DNA of 64,000 bases from Pararhizobium antarcticum (GCF_001885585.1 NZ_LSRP01000107.1:152056-216055); one strand, 5' to 3'. Positions 9,079 through 18,454 are shown, counted from the first letter of the stretch. Program-made: numbers and translations. Notes: generated by a model not told the origin, from the sequence alone.

Positions 9079-10965
9079 TCAGCCCTCGGCACGCCGCGCC
9101 GTGCGTGTCGCATCGAGCGCACGGTTCATGTACATATCGCGATCATAAACATCGTCGAAATATTCGATCACGCCGTCCTTGTTCGGCCAGGCCGTGAAAT
9201 AAGCGATGTAGACCGGGATTTTCTCGGGAACGCTGACGCCCTTGTTCCGCCCGCCGGCGATCTGCCTTCCGACATCCTCGACAGAAATACCAAGCACCGC
9301 CGCGGCCATGCGGCGCGGGTCGACGAGGCGCACGCAGCCATGGCTGAGCGCACGCTGATCACGCTTGAAGAAACTCTTCGACGGCGTGTCGTGCATGTAG
9401 ATGGCGTGGGAATTCGGAAACAGGATCTTCAACTCCCCCAGAGCATTGTCGCTGCTGGGCGGCTGGCGCACGGCCACCGAGGCAGTAGAGCCGTACCAGT
9501 TGACCGACGAGGACGGAACCGCACGACCACCGACTTCAACCTGGTAGCCCAGGCGATCGAGATAGTTCGGATCGTTGCGCAGCTTCGGCAGCATCTCGTT
9601 GATGATGATCGACTGCGGCACGCCCCAATAGGGATTGAACTCGACCGTCTGGATCTCGTCCTGGAAGAAATAGGTCTGGTTGGCCTTCGAGCCGACCACC
9701 ACACGCATGGAGAACTCCTCGGCGCCGCCCTGATGGTAGGACGCCATGAAGGACGGCTGGTTGATGAACACATAGCGGCTGCCGAGTTCACCGGGCAACC
9801 AGCGCGCCTGTTCCATGGCGATCTGGACCTTGTTGATCTTGTCCGCCGTCGTGTCGCCACCGGTCAGGATGCGGATCGACGCCTTGCCGACGATGCCGTC
9901 CGGCTTCAGGCCGTGCTCCGTCTGGAACGCTTCGACCAGGGTCACCAGTTCCGGTGTGTAATCGGGCGTGTTCTGATAGGCCTGCAGCACGGCTGCATGC
10001 TCGGCCTTCAGGGCATCGGACCCCTTCAGGCGGATCGCGGCGACGACATTGGCGAGTTCGGGATTGCTGATGCCGGGCTTCAGCAATGTGCCGGGGGCGA
10101 TCACGATGCGCGGGCTCTCGGCCGTTTCCGCCTGAAGTGTCTGCAGTTCGCGCTGCAGGGCGGCAAAATGCGTGCCCGCCGGCTTCAGCCCGTCAAGCAA
10201 GGCTGCGACATCGCTGCTCTTCGCCATCCGTTCCAGCGTGTCCTTGAGATCGACGGTCTTGCGCTTGAAATCGTGATAGCCGGAAATCTTGTTCGGATCG
10301 ATGCGTCCGCGCACGGTATCCGCAACATAGGTCAGCGTCGCAGCCGACAGGCTGATCTCGAACTGGACCAGCTCCTTTTCGCGGGCGATCATGTCGCCAC
10401 GATCAAAACTGTCGGAGGGGACGGACACGGCATAGTCCTGCGGGTCGAGACCGACCTTGCCGGCATCGCCCAGCACCTTCAGCGCCGCACGCGCGCCAGC
10501 GGTCAGGCCATGGCCATCGATCCAGACGAAGGACTGATGTGCACCATAATAGTCTTCAACTGCCTTGGCGACATCGCCCGGCGCAACGGCATTGGCGGCG
10601 GGCAGAAACTGCCGGCCGTCCGAGAGCGGCGCGCGCAGCATCGGCGGCAGATCCGCGCTGCCGATCGACCCGGTGACAACGGGGTCCAGCAGCTTGGCGG
10701 TGGCAATCTTGCGCAGCGTTTCTGCCTTGTAGGTATAATAACGTGGCCCGGTGACGCGCGGCAACGGCGCCGAAGCCTGCTGCTTCTTGACCTCCGGCGC
10801 AACCATGTCGACGCCCGGCAGCGACTGCATGTCGTCCTGAACCACCCGCTTCTTGCCACGGATCATGTCCATCAGCGTCAAGGCTTCGACAGGCTTCACC
10901 TGCAGCGACGTCAGCGCACAGCTGGCGAGCAACGTCACGATCGCGGCGGTCTTCATAATTTTCAT
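9079..10965 (-). CDS. Large L,D-transpeptidase (YcbB/LdtD-like)
   Basis: A 628-residue exported enzyme expected to form 3-3 cross-links or attach proteins to peptidoglycan in the periplasm. It has a signal peptide (residues ~4-29). A long scaffold domain follows (DPNKISGYHDF is visible), then a peptidoglycan-binding module (VEAFQTEHGLKPDGIVGKAS) and a YkuD catalytic domain with the catalytic motif ALSHGCVRL. This order matches YcbB-type enzymes. The ATG at 10965 gives a normal signal peptide; a second ATG nine bases later is possible. It is transcribed divergently from fumC. Confidence 0.9.
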   Translation of the reverse strand: MKIMKTAAIVTLLASCALTSLQVKPVEALTLMDMIRGKKRVVQDDMQSLPGVDMVAPEVKKQQASAPLPRVTGPRYYTYKAETLRKIATAKLLDPVVTGSIGSADLPPMLRAPLSDGRQFLPAANAVAPGDVAKAVEDYYGAHQSFVWIDGHGLTAGARAALKVLGDAGKVGLDPQDYAVSVPSDSFDRGDMIAREKELVQFEISLSAATLTYVADTVRGRIDPNKISGYHDFKRKTVDLKDTLERMAKSSDVAALLDGLKPAGTHFAALQRELQTLQAETAESPRIVIAPGTLLKPGISNPELANVVAAIRLKGSDALKAEHAAVLQAYQNTPDYTPELVTLVEAFQTEHGLKPDGIVGKASIRILTGGDTTADKINKVQIAMEQARWLPGELGSRYVFINQPSFMASYHQGGAEEFSMRVVVGSKANQTYFFQDEIQTVEFNPYWGVPQSIIINEMLPKLRNDPNYLDRLGYQVEVGGRAVPSSSVNWYGSTASVAVRQPPSSDNALGELKILFPNSHAIYMHDTPSKSFFKRDQRALSHGCVRLVDPRRMAAAVLGISVEDVGRQIAGGRNKGVSVPEKIPVYIAYFTAWPNKDGVIEYFDDVYDRDMYMNRALDATRTARRAEG

Positions 10966-11514
10966 CGGTATCTGTGTCCCCGTATAAGCGTTGCCGTCGT
11001 CTGCGGCTTGCGCTCGACGCGTGCGATGCGCCGTGCCATTGAACTTATAGAAAAGGATGGTGAATGAAAAGAAAACACACCCTCCCCTGTGCAGCAGGAA
11101 GGCGTCACAAAAGCGTGACGAGATCCGCACATGTGGAACGGGCCAGCCCTTCCAAAAATTTGAATTTGCACATGAATTTTTCGCAAAATGACGCATCTTG
11201 GCAACCTGCGCCGACGCGCCGGTTTCTGCATGCCGGGAATCAGCCGGGCCCTGTGTCTGAAAAGGCACAGGCCGGCAAACGTCCGCCGGTGCTGTTTTCC
11301 GGTCCTGTTCCCGACCGCGCGACGCCGTTCTGCACGAAGGGCCGGAAATCTGTCCGACTTAAACGATTGTAGCCGCTGCGCCGTGGCAGAGCCCCTTTAC
11401 AAACGCATCCCAACTGGGCCACAGAAAAACCCATCACGGCGGGAAAACGCGGTATTGGCAGCGTTTCCGCCTTCCGGTCTTGAGACGAAACAGCAGGACG
11501 AAAGCAGGAAGACG
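10966..11514. other. 549-base intergenic region between divergent L,D-transpeptidase and fumC
   Basis: No convincing gene is seen. A short inverted repeat, CGTCAC / GTGACG (11103-11120), lies next to an AT-rich stretch (about 11155-11190) that could hold promoters for either gene. The open frames here have no ribosome site and read as low-complexity shadows. Confidence 0.5.
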
Positions 11515-12906
11515 ATGACATCCACGCGCACGGAAACAGACACGTTCGGCCCGATCGAAGTCGCTAGCGATCGATACTGGGGCGCCCAGGCGCAACGCTC
11601 GCTCGCCAACTTCAAGATCGGCTGGGAAAAGCAGCCGCTCGCCATCGTGCGTGCGCTCGGCATCGTCAAGCAGGCGGCCGCCCGCACCAATATGGCGCTG
11701 CAGGGGCTTGATCCGACGATCGGCAATGCCATTATTGCGGCAGCGCAGGAAGTCATCGACGGCAAGCTGGATGAACATTTTCCGCTTGTCGTCTGGCAGA
11801 CGGGTTCCGGCACCCAGTCGAACATGAATGCCAATGAAGTGATCTCCAACCGCGCCATCGAAATGCTGGGCGGCGTCATGGGCTCGAAAAAGCCGGTGCA
11901 CCCGAATGATCACGTCAATATGAGCCAGTCATCGAACGACACCTATCCGACTGCCATGCACATCGCCTGCGCCGAACGGGTGGTACACGACCTTCTGCCG
12001 GCACTCAGGCACCTGCTCAAGGCACTGGAAGACAAGGTCAAGGCCTTCGATCACATCATCAAGATCGGTCGCACCCACACCCAGGATGCCACGCCCCTGA
12101 CGCTCGGCCAGGAATTTTCCGGCTATGCGGCCCAGGTCGCCTCCTCGATCAAGCGCATCGAGATGACGCTTCCCGGCATTTGCGAACTCGCCCAGGGTGG
12201 AACCGCCGTCGGAACCGGCCTCAACGCGCCGATCGGCTTTGCCGAGAAGGTTGCCGATGAAATCGCCAAGATCACCGGCATCGCCTTCGTCACTGCGCCG
12301 AACAAGTTCGAGGCGCTGGCCGCGCATGATTCCATGGTCTTCAGCCATGGTGCGATCAATGCCGCGGCCGCCGCTCTGTTCAAGATCGCCAACGACATCC
12401 GCCTGCTTGGCTCCGGCCCGCGCTCCGGCCTTGGCGAATTGTCGCTTCCGGAAAACGAGCCCGGCTCGTCGATCATGCCCGGCAAGGTCAACCCGACCCA
12501 GTGCGAGGCCCTCACCCAGGTCTGCGTGCAGGTGTTCGGCAACAATGCCGCGCTGACCTTTGCCGGCAGCCAGGGGCATTTCGAGCTGAACGTCTACAAT
12601 CCCCTGATGGCCTACAATTTCCTGCAGTCTGTGCAGCTTCTGGCCGATGCGGCCGTCTCCTTCACCGACAATTGCGTCGTCGGCATCGAGGCCCGCGAAG
12701 ACAACATCAAGGCCGCACTCGACCGGTCCCTGATGCTGGTGACGGCGCTGGCCCCGAAAATCGGCTATGACAATGCCGCCAAGATCGCAAAGACCGCCCA
12801 CAAGAACGGCACGACCCTTCGGGAAGAAGCCGTTGGTGGGGGCTATGTCACCAATGAGGAATTCGACGCTGTCGTGCGCCCGGAAACGATGATCAGCCCC
12901 TCCTGA
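11515..12906 (+). CDS. fumC: Class II fumarate hydratase
   Basis: Converts fumarate to malate in the TCA cycle; the class II enzyme has no iron-sulfur cluster and is oxidation-resistant. The 463-residue protein carries the superfamily signature [11 protein letters not shown]. It also has [14 protein letters not shown], the [11 protein letters not shown] block and [17 protein letters not shown] with the catalytic His. The ATG at 11515 (preceded by AGGAAG) gives the canonical N-terminus; the longer open frame upstream is not conserved-looking. A terminator follows. Confidence 0.96.
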   Translation: MTSTRTETDTFGPIEVASDRYWGAQAQRSLANFKIGWEKQPLAIVRALGIVKQAAARTNMALQGLDPTIGNAIIAAAQEVIDGKLDEHFPLVVWQTGSGTQSNMNANEVISNRAIEMLGGVMGSKKPVHPNDHVNMSQSSNDTYPTAMHIACAERVVHDLLPALRHLLKALEDKVKAFDHIIKIGRTHTQDATPLTLGQEFSGYAAQVASSIKRIEMTLPGICELAQGGTAVGTGLNAPIGFAEKVADEIAKITGIAFVTAPNKFEALAAHDSMVFSHGAINAAAAALFKIANDIRLLGSGPRSGLGELSLPENEPGSSIMPGKVNPTQCEALTQVCVQVFGNNAALTFAGSQGHFELNVYNPLMAYNFLQSVQLLADAAVSFTDNCVVGIEAREDNIKAALDRSLMLVTALAPKIGYDNAAKIAKTAHKNGTTLREEAVGGGYVTNEEFDAVVRPETMISPS

Positions 12907-12936
12907 CACGATCAACCCCTGCGCGAACGACACTTC

Positions 12937-12982
12937 AAGCCATGCCCGCCGCTTTTTCCGAAGCGTTGGGCATGGCTTTTTT
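12937..12982 (+). terminator. Rho-independent terminator after fumC
   Basis: AAGCCATGCCC pairs with GGGCATGGCTT and is followed by a T-run. The loop is about 20 bases. Confidence 0.85.
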
Positions 12983-13034
12983 ATTGCCATTTCTTAACAG
13001 GTATAAGTGATAGTGCATGTTCTTATGAACACTC

Positions 13035-13063
13035 TTAACGATGCGAATGACCAAACGTTAAGG
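13035..13063. promoter_or_regulatory. Inverted repeat upstream of the GGDEF gene
   Basis: CTTAACG and CGTTAAG form a perfect 7-base inverted repeat separated by 15 bases, in an AT-rich stretch 65-93 bases before the chosen start of the diguanylate cyclase. It could be an operator or part of the promoter; no protein can be assigned. Confidence 0.4.
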
Positions 13064-13127
13064 CTTCTAAAATCTTTTACCCCTAGAAGTAGCGATGACA
13101 GAAAACACACATGAACAGGAGCTTGGC

Positions 13128-14198
13128 ATGCAAACGGCGGCCTCGCACAAAATTCAGATACCGGACATCTCCGCCCATGTGACGCATGCGATGCGGATCA
13201 TGGGCATATCGCCCATTCCGCGGAACTACGAACTCTACTACGAAGCCTATATCGGCTCCAATCCGAAGCTATCGAAGGAACTGGCGGCGCTTGGCAGCAA
13301 GGCGACGCAGGAAGAACTCGACGCGATCGGCGCACAGTATTTCAGCAATTTCCATCACCCGGCCGGCGTCGACCGCGCGCACACGCATCTGGCCTCCGAA
13401 CTGCTGTCGCTGCTCACCCTCCTCAAGGAGGAGCAGACAGCGCTCGAAAGCTACAACCGCGTGCTGGACGAGGCCTATTCCAACATTACCAGCAAGAGCA
13501 GCGCCAGCGCCGAGATCCTGCGTCACGCGGTGACGATCCTGACAAATGCAACCGCAGACACCATGTCGCGGGGCAAGGAGCGCGTCGAAAACGTCGAGTT
13601 GAAAACCTTCGAGATGGAGATCATCCGCCAGGAACTCGAAGAATACAAGCGTATTGCCAACACCGATTCGTTGACCCGCCTTGCCAATCGGCGCGCCTTT
13701 GATGAAAAGCTCGCGGCCATCTACAATTCCGAGAATACAAAAGCCTATACCGGTCTTCTCGTTGTCGATATCGACCATTTCAAGAAGGTCAACGACAATT
13801 ACGGCCATCCGGTCGGCGACAAGATCCTGGCGACGGTCGGGACCGTCATCCGCGCCAATCTGCGCCGCGATGTCTTCGTCGCCCGCACCGGCGGCGAGGA
13901 GTTTGCGGTCATCCTGACCGACAGCACCGTCGAAGAATGCCTGCAGGTCGGCGAACGCATCCGCACGGCTCTGGCCAACACCCCGTTCAAGAACTCCAAG
14001 ACCGGCGTCAATTACGGACCGATCACGCTGTCTGTCGGCATCTGCCCGGCGCAGAGTGCCGAAGATCCCGTCGATCTCTACAACAAGGCCGATATCGCGC
14101 TCTATTGTGCCAAAAATGCCGGTCGAAACCGGACCATCCTGTTCGAGGACGGCATGAAGAAGGACACCGGCAAGAGCTGGCTGATCTATCGCAAATAG
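13128..14198 (+). CDS. Diguanylate cyclase (GGDEF domain)
   Basis: A 356-residue soluble protein. The N-terminal ~190 residues are helical, with no membrane segment and no recognisable sensor fold. The GGDEF domain begins at DSLTRLANRRAFDE and contains the metal-binding DIDHFKKVND and the active-site motif GGEEF, so synthesis of cyclic-di-GMP is likely. The product-inhibition site is degenerate: RRDV occupies the place of RxxD. The ATG at 13128 is chosen because AGGAGC lies 6 bases upstream; an ATG at 13095 would add 11 residues. Confidence 0.88.
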   Translation: MQTAASHKIQIPDISAHVTHAMRIMGISPIPRNYELYYEAYIGSNPKLSKELAALGSKATQEELDAIGAQYFSNFHHPAGVDRAHTHLASELLSLLTLLKEEQTALESYNRVLDEAYSNITSKSSASAEILRHAVTILTNATADTMSRGKERVENVELKTFEMEIIRQELEEYKRIANTDSLTRLANRRAFDEKLAAIYNSENTKAYTGLLVVDIDHFKKVNDNYGHPVGDKILATVGTVIRANLRRDVFVARTGGEEFAVILTDSTVEECLQVGERIRTALANTPFKNSKTGVNYGPITLSVGICPAQSAEDPVDLYNKADIALYCAKNAGRNRTILFEDGMKKDTGKSWLIYRK

Positions 14199-14223
14199 GC
14201 TGACGCCTATCCGCCACCGCTCC

Positions 14224-14251
14224 CGGCGCCCTTGTGGCGCCGTTCGTGTTT
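14224..14251 (+). terminator. Probable terminator after the GGDEF gene
   Basis: CGGCGCC pairs with GGCGCCG around CTTGT, followed by a T-rich stretch, 25 bases after the stop codon. Confidence 0.6.
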
Positions 14252-14368
14252 CCACGTGGTTCCCTTGGAAACAGCGGACCTCCCCCGTGCCGTCCTATGA
14301 AGGCGTCACAACAGGGAGCGACCCGCATTTCCGCGGCCGATCTCCCAGCAAAAACGGGAGACAACATC

Positions 14369-15019
14369 ATGAAACGCCGGACCCTTGCCATTATCGCAAC
14401 AGCGCTTCTTATCGCAGCCCCAGCAGCCCAGGCCGCAGGAACGGACCGTTCCGTGGAACTGGCATCGCTGCAGACCGGCACGCTCAAGACCGGCTGGCTT
14501 CAGGTTCTCTCGGAAGGCAAGCCCGCCACGGAGAAGGTCCGCGCCCGCAAGGACATCAACGCCTCGCCGATCCAGCGCGAACTGATTGCCTTTAACGAAA
14601 CGGCAGCCCCCGGCACCATCATCATCGACAACTCCGACCGCCGTCTCTACCATGTTCTCGGCAACGGCATCGCCATGCGGTACGGCGTCAGCGTCGGGCG
14701 CGACGGTTTCATCTGGACCGGCGCGAACACCGTCAGCCGCAAGGCGGAATGGCCGACCTGGACGCCACCGGAAGACATGCGTGCCCGCGAGGCCAAAAAA
14801 GGCAACATCCTGCCGGCCAGCATGAAGGGCGGCATAAAGAATCCGCTCGGCGCCCGCGCCCTGTATCTCGGCTCGACGATCTACCGCATCCACGGCACCA
14901 ACCAGCCGTCGTCCATCGGCAAGGCGATGTCATCAGGCTGCATTCGCATGGCCAATGAGGATGTCGAGCATCTCTATGCCAATGTCACCATCGGCACCAA
15001 GGTCGTTGTTCGCGATTGA
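14369..15019 (+). CDS. Small L,D-transpeptidase (ErfK/YbiS/YkuD family)
   Basis: A 216-residue exported enzyme with a signal peptide (KRRTLAIIATALLIAAPAAQA) and a single YkuD domain. The domain is marked by IIIDNSDRRLYHVLG at its start, RIHGTN, and the catalytic SSGCIRM motif. It probably makes 3-3 peptidoglycan cross-links or anchors outer-membrane proteins, as in other Rhizobiales. GGGAG precedes the ATG at 14369. The longer open frame upstream begins in the GGDEF terminator region and is not used. Confidence 0.92.
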   Translation: MKRRTLAIIATALLIAAPAAQAAGTDRSVELASLQTGTLKTGWLQVLSEGKPATEKVRARKDINASPIQRELIAFNETAAPGTIIIDNSDRRLYHVLGNGIAMRYGVSVGRDGFIWTGANTVSRKAEWPTWTPPEDMRAREAKKGNILPASMKGGIKNPLGARALYLGSTIYRIHGTNQPSSIGKAMSSGCIRMANEDVEHLYANVTIGTKVVVRD

Positions 15020-15068
15020 GCTTTCCCTGGGGAAGCGCAGGTGAGCGAAAAGCCCCGCTGACGGTGAG

Positions 15069-15641
15069 TCAGCTTGCGTAGCGGGACGCCATCAGCCGCA
15101 GGCATTCCGCAAAGGCCTGCATATCCGTATAGAGCGCGTCTTCACTGGCATTGCCGACAACGAAGATGCCGCCGCGGCTTTCAATGCCGCCGTCGAGCAT
15201 CAGATTGTCGACCATGTCGAAATCCTCGATCGACAGGCCGTCCGGCCCGCGGATACGGCCATCCGGCGACCGCGTCAGGGCGCCGCCATAAAAGTCCGCA
15301 CACCGCTTGAAATGGTCGGTCTCAACATTGGTGTAACCGTAGACAACCTTGCCGAGCGCGCACATGAAGCCGAGTTCGAAGCTCGTTCCGACATCGGCGG
15401 CCACGCCGCGAAACGGCGTCAGATTGGCAATGACCGCATCGGCATCCCGCATCATGCCCTCGTTGATCGCGCTGATGGCGAGACCAAGCCCCTTTTTCGT
15501 GTCGCTGGGGGGAACTTCTAGATCCCCCGGGCACAAGGGGATGAAACCCGCAGCGCGCACCATATCGGCCTTCTGTCCGAGGATGTCGCGGGCATTGGAG
15601 AGAAAAACGTCCGGGCCGGCGAGGTAGATTTTCTTTTGCAT
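15069..15641 (-). CDS. Nucleoside 2-deoxyribosyltransferase family protein
   Basis: A 190-residue cytoplasmic protein of the nucleoside deoxyribosyltransferase fold, which exchanges or hydrolyses the base of (deoxy)nucleosides. Visible motifs are KIYLAGPDVFL at the N-terminus, MRDADAVIANLTPFRG, and the catalytic-Glu block ADVGTSFELGFMCALGK, then YGYTN. It is convergent with the L,D-transpeptidase gene. The natural substrate cannot be told from the sequence. Confidence 0.9.
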   Translation of the reverse strand: MQKKIYLAGPDVFLSNARDILGQKADMVRAAGFIPLCPGDLEVPPSDTKKGLGLAISAINEGMMRDADAVIANLTPFRGVAADVGTSFELGFMCALGKVVYGYTNVETDHFKRCADFYGGALTRSPDGRIRGPDGLSIEDFDMVDNLMLDGGIESRGGIFVVGNASEDALYTDMQAFAECLRLMASRYAS

Positions 15642-15760
15642 GCAATGTCTGCCTTGAAACCTGTGTGACAGCCGAGCTTACAGCAGGGATTGCCCAGAGG
15701 AAGCCCGCTGTCGTCGCCATCCCCAGACAATGGCAGACGGTATCCGCGCGTTGCAGCAGG

Positions 15761-16369
15761 TCACCACATGGTCTTTTCCGCGCGTTCGGGCCATTCGCGA
15801 TCGTAGGTCTCGCGGTCGAAATCGTCCTTGGCCGCCTTCAGCAGCATGCCCGGCGTCGGCAGGTGTGCGGGATCGACACGGAGCGCCGGATCCCAGAGCC
15901 TTGAGCGCATCAGCGCTCGCGCGCACTGGAAATAGACCTCGCCGATCGTGACGACGATGACGCTGCGCGGGTGTTTGCCATCAACGTTGAAGGTGCCGGT
16001 CAGGGCCGGATCGACACTGACCACGGCCGTGCCGTTGATCCGCATCGTCGTGTTCGATCCGGGCACGAGGAACATCAGGGCCACGCGTGGGTCGCGCACG
16101 ATATTGGCAAGCGAATCGACCCGGTTGTTGCCGCGCCAGTCGGGTATTAGCACGGTCCGTTCATCGGCAATCCGCACCACGCAGGCCGCATCGCCACGCG
16201 GCGAGCAATCCAGCCCCTCCGGGCCCACAGTCGCCAGCGCGGCAAAGCGCGACGCCTCGATCATCAGCCGGTAGTCCGGCGTCAGGACCGTCGTGACCTT
16301 GACGATGGAGGCTTCCCCGGCATCGCCATAGAGCGCCTTGAGGTCGTCGAGCGTGCGGATGATTGTCAT
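15761..16369 (-). CDS. Pyridoxamine 5'-phosphate oxidase-like FMN-binding protein
   Basis: A 202-residue flavin split-barrel protein. Strands such as FAALATVGPEGLDCSPRGD, VLIPDWRGNNRVDSLANI, PRVALMFLVPG and the late ARALMRSRLWDP block match the subfamily annotated as pyridoxamine 5'-phosphate oxidase family, FMN-binding. These proteins are usually not true PdxH; an FMN or F420-dependent reductase activity of unknown substrate is more likely. GGAG lies 7 bases before the ATG at 16369. It follows the hydrolase gene on the same strand after about 70 bases and may be co-transcribed with it. Confidence 0.85.
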   Translation of the reverse strand: MTIIRTLDDLKALYGDAGEASIVKVTTVLTPDYRLMIEASRFAALATVGPEGLDCSPRGDAACVVRIADERTVLIPDWRGNNRVDSLANIVRDPRVALMFLVPGSNTTMRINGTAVVSVDPALTGTFNVDGKHPRSVIVVTIGEVYFQCARALMRSRLWDPALRVDPAHLPTPGMLLKAAKDDFDRETYDREWPERAEKTMW

Positions 16370-16442
16370 GCTTTTCTCCAGAATCCTTGCCAATCCGTCC
16401 GGCAAGACCATGAAGCTCTGATGACAATGGCAAGGGAAATCG

Positions 16443-17357
16443 TCAGGCGACCGCCCGGTCCGGTCTATCGAACAGGAAATCGCAGACGATCTCGATGACC
16501 GGCGGCGCCGACACGATGCGGCGATGCCCGAGCCCGTTGGCCCAGTGCAGGTGCACACGTGCGTTTGCGGCCGCATAGCGACGGGCATGTTCGGCCGCCA
16601 CCTCCTTGTCGTCCTCGGCATGGATGATCAGCACCGGCACGTCCAGCGCACCCATCATCCGCGCCGCATCGAACTCGCTCAGGGAGCGTCCGGCCAGCCG
16701 CTCGACGACCGCCTCGAATGCCGCCTGCACTTTTGGTCGCAACCGCATGAACCGGCCGAAATCGGCAAACAGCCAGGCCATTTCGCTGGGCGCGCCAATC
16801 AGCACGAGACGGCCGGGTATGCGCGGTTGCACACCGGCAAGCGCACCGCCGGCCGCACAGGCAAGGCTTGCGCCCCCGAACGAATGGCCGACCGCCGCAT
16901 CGAAGGGGCCGAAATGCCGCCAGGCCGCGTCGACGGTCTGCACCGCCTGCGGCATGGTCAGGAAACGTCCCGGCGAGGCGCCGTGTCCGGGCCAGTCGAG
17001 CGCCACCACCTCGGCGCCGGCGGAAACCAGCCCCTCGACCAGCGCCGTCAGGTAATCGACGCGCGAACCCCAGCCATGGGTGACAAGCACACGTTTGCCA
17101 TTCGCCACAGTCGCATCCGGTAGAAACCGGTGGGCGACGGCCGCGCCACCGGAAAGCGGCAACGAGAGCGAAACCCGCTCGGCACGGGCCACCACGGGTG
17201 CCGCCTTTTCGAGCGCCGCTGCTTCCTTGGCATTTTTCCCGCGCCTGCCCGGTGTCCGGCTGAAAATCCCAAACGCAAGGCGACCGGCGGCAGCCGGCGA
17301 AAACAACGCAACGGCTGCCAGCGACATGCGGATGACCTTGAGCGCAAAGGATGGCAT
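16443..17357 (-). CDS. Alpha/beta hydrolase controlled by the adjacent MarR gene
   Basis: A 304-residue alpha/beta hydrolase with a hydrophobic N-terminus (residues ~5-28, signal or anchor). The oxyanion region is THGWGSR, the strand is VVALDWPGHGAS, the nucleophile elbow is GHSFGG, the acidic residue lies in IIHAEDDKEV, and the catalytic His is probably in GLGHRRI. The substrate is unknown. GGAG precedes the ATG at 17357. It is divergent from a MarR regulator with only 45 bases between the start codons. A perfect palindrome lies in that gap, so MarR repression is the likely control. Confidence 0.9.
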   Translation of the reverse strand: MPSFALKVIRMSLAAVALFSPAAAGRLAFGIFSRTPGRRGKNAKEAAALEKAAPVVARAERVSLSLPLSGGAAVAHRFLPDATVANGKRVLVTHGWGSRVDYLTALVEGLVSAGAEVVALDWPGHGASPGRFLTMPQAVQTVDAAWRHFGPFDAAVGHSFGGASLACAAGGALAGVQPRIPGRLVLIGAPSEMAWLFADFGRFMRLRPKVQAAFEAVVERLAGRSLSEFDAARMMGALDVPVLIIHAEDDKEVAAEHARRYAAANARVHLHWANGLGHRRIVSAPPVIEIVCDFLFDRPDRAVA

Positions 17358-17373
17358 AGTGGGACTCCGATAA

Positions 17374-17389
17374 TGTTCAATATTGAACA
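17374..17389. promoter_or_regulatory. Perfect 16-bp palindrome, candidate MarR operator
   Basis: TGTTCAAT followed directly by ATTGAACA forms an uninterrupted palindrome in the short gap between the divergent hydrolase and MarR genes. Size, symmetry and AT-rich centre are typical of MarR-family sites. It lies 14 bases before the MarR start codon, so binding would also autoregulate. Confidence 0.75.
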
Positions 17390-17402
17390 ATAAAGTACAG
17401 GC

Positions 17403-17891
17403 ATGAACAAAAATCAAGTCTCTTCCGCACCGACAGGCCTTCCCTGGGACCATCCCCGTTTCCGCAGCTGGATCGCCGTTGCCCGCGCCTGCCAGCTGAT
17501 GCAGCAGACGCTGACACGGGCGCTGGCTCCCCTCGACATCAAGCCGCCGCATCTCGACATCCTGATCAACCTCTATCGCTTCGATGGCATCAGCCAGCAG
17601 GAACTGGCGCGAAAGCTCTTGGTCGGCCGCTCGAATATGAGCATGCTTCTGCCGCAGCTGGAAAAACGCGGCCTGATCGAACGGCGCGGCGATCGCAAGG
17701 ACAAGCGCGTGCTGCGCCTGTCGCTGACCAGGGCGGGAGAGACGCTGACGCAGGAGGCGATGGCCATCCAGACCGCCTTGATCGAACGATCGCTGACCGG
17801 CGCGCCGATCGACGAATGCATCACGGTGGCCGAATCGATGGAGCGGATCATCGCCACCCTGCTTGCCGGCGAAACAGAAAGCCCGGAATAG
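17403..17891 (+). CDS. MarR-family transcriptional regulator
   Basis: A 162-residue winged-helix dimer. The central DNA-binding part reads SQQELARKLLVGRSNMSMLLPQLEKRGLIERRGDRKDKR in segments: recognition helix, then the wing with the conserved D-x-R-x-K-R. Helices on both sides serve dimerisation. It is divergent from an alpha/beta hydrolase, with a 16-bp palindrome just upstream of its own ATG. MarR proteins usually repress a divergent neighbour and respond to small phenolic or hydrophobic ligands; the ligand here is unknown. Confidence 0.92.
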   Translation: MNKNQVSSAPTGLPWDHPRFRSWIAVARACQLMQQTLTRALAPLDIKPPHLDILINLYRFDGISQQELARKLLVGRSNMSMLLPQLEKRGLIERRGDRKDKRVLRLSLTRAGETLTQEAMAIQTALIERSLTGAPIDECITVAESMERIIATLLAGETESPE

Positions 17892-17927
17892 GCCGGCGCA
17901 ACCGTATCGACAAGCAACGGGACCGAC

Positions 17928-18302
17928 TTACCTCGGCTTCTCGGCCTTGTCGCGTGTCATGCCCTTGTTGGCGAGATCGCGCTCGTAGTCGGCAAACTTC
18001 GCCGCCCCGGTCTCGCCCAGTTCGCGCAAAAAGGCCCAGGTGAAGATGCCGGTATCGTGAAAGTCGTCGAAGCCGAGCCGGACGGCATAGTTTCCGGTCG
18101 GCGCCACCGAGATGATCGCCACATTGCGTTTTCCCGGCACGGTCAGGCCCTGCCCCGGCCCGTGGCCCTGCACTTCGGCCGACGGCGACAGGACGCGCAG
18201 CATTTCCGCGGCAAGGTCATACGAAGCGCCGTCGTTGAAGCTCACCGTCAGCCTTTGGCGGTCCTTCGAGACGCGCAGCTCGGTCGGCCAGATATCAGTC
18301 AT
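17928..18302 (-). CDS. DUF971 domain-containing protein
   Basis: A 124-residue soluble protein matching DUF971, the domain also found at the N-terminus of gamma-butyrobetaine hydroxylase: PTELRVSKDRQRLTVSF, LAAEMLRVLSPSAEVQGHG, GNYAVRLGFDDFHDTGIFTW. The family is often encoded beside iron-sulfur or molybdenum-cofactor genes, and here it diverges from moaA. That makes a supporting role in Fe-S or Moco assembly a reasonable inference. The ATG at 18302 follows GGAG. Confidence 0.85.
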   Translation of the reverse strand: MTDIWPTELRVSKDRQRLTVSFNDGASYDLAAEMLRVLSPSAEVQGHGPGQGLTVPGKRNVAIISVAPTGNYAVRLGFDDFHDTGIFTWAFLRELGETGAAKFADYERDLANKGMTRDKAEKPR

Positions 18303-18454
18303 GTCACGCAGTCTCCATTCATCGATCGAAGGCCTAGCATGGGAAGGACGCAGCAAGAAAGTCTACCCGGACGGCATTTTGCAGTCCATTCACGCAGTTG
18401 CGTCTTGACGCGGCGGCCTTGGCTCACGACATTGACGTTTCAAGGAGACAGGAT

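Noticed and set aside
9058..11067. 669-codon plus-strand frame opposite the large L,D-transpeptidase
   Set aside because: It overlaps entirely with the YkuD/peptidoglycan-binding protein on the minus strand and contains no recognisable motif.
15761..16369. True pyridoxamine-phosphate oxidase (pdxH)
   Set aside because: The fold fits, but the sequence pattern is that of the broad FMN-binding split-barrel group and the conserved PdxH C-terminal substrate block was not seen.
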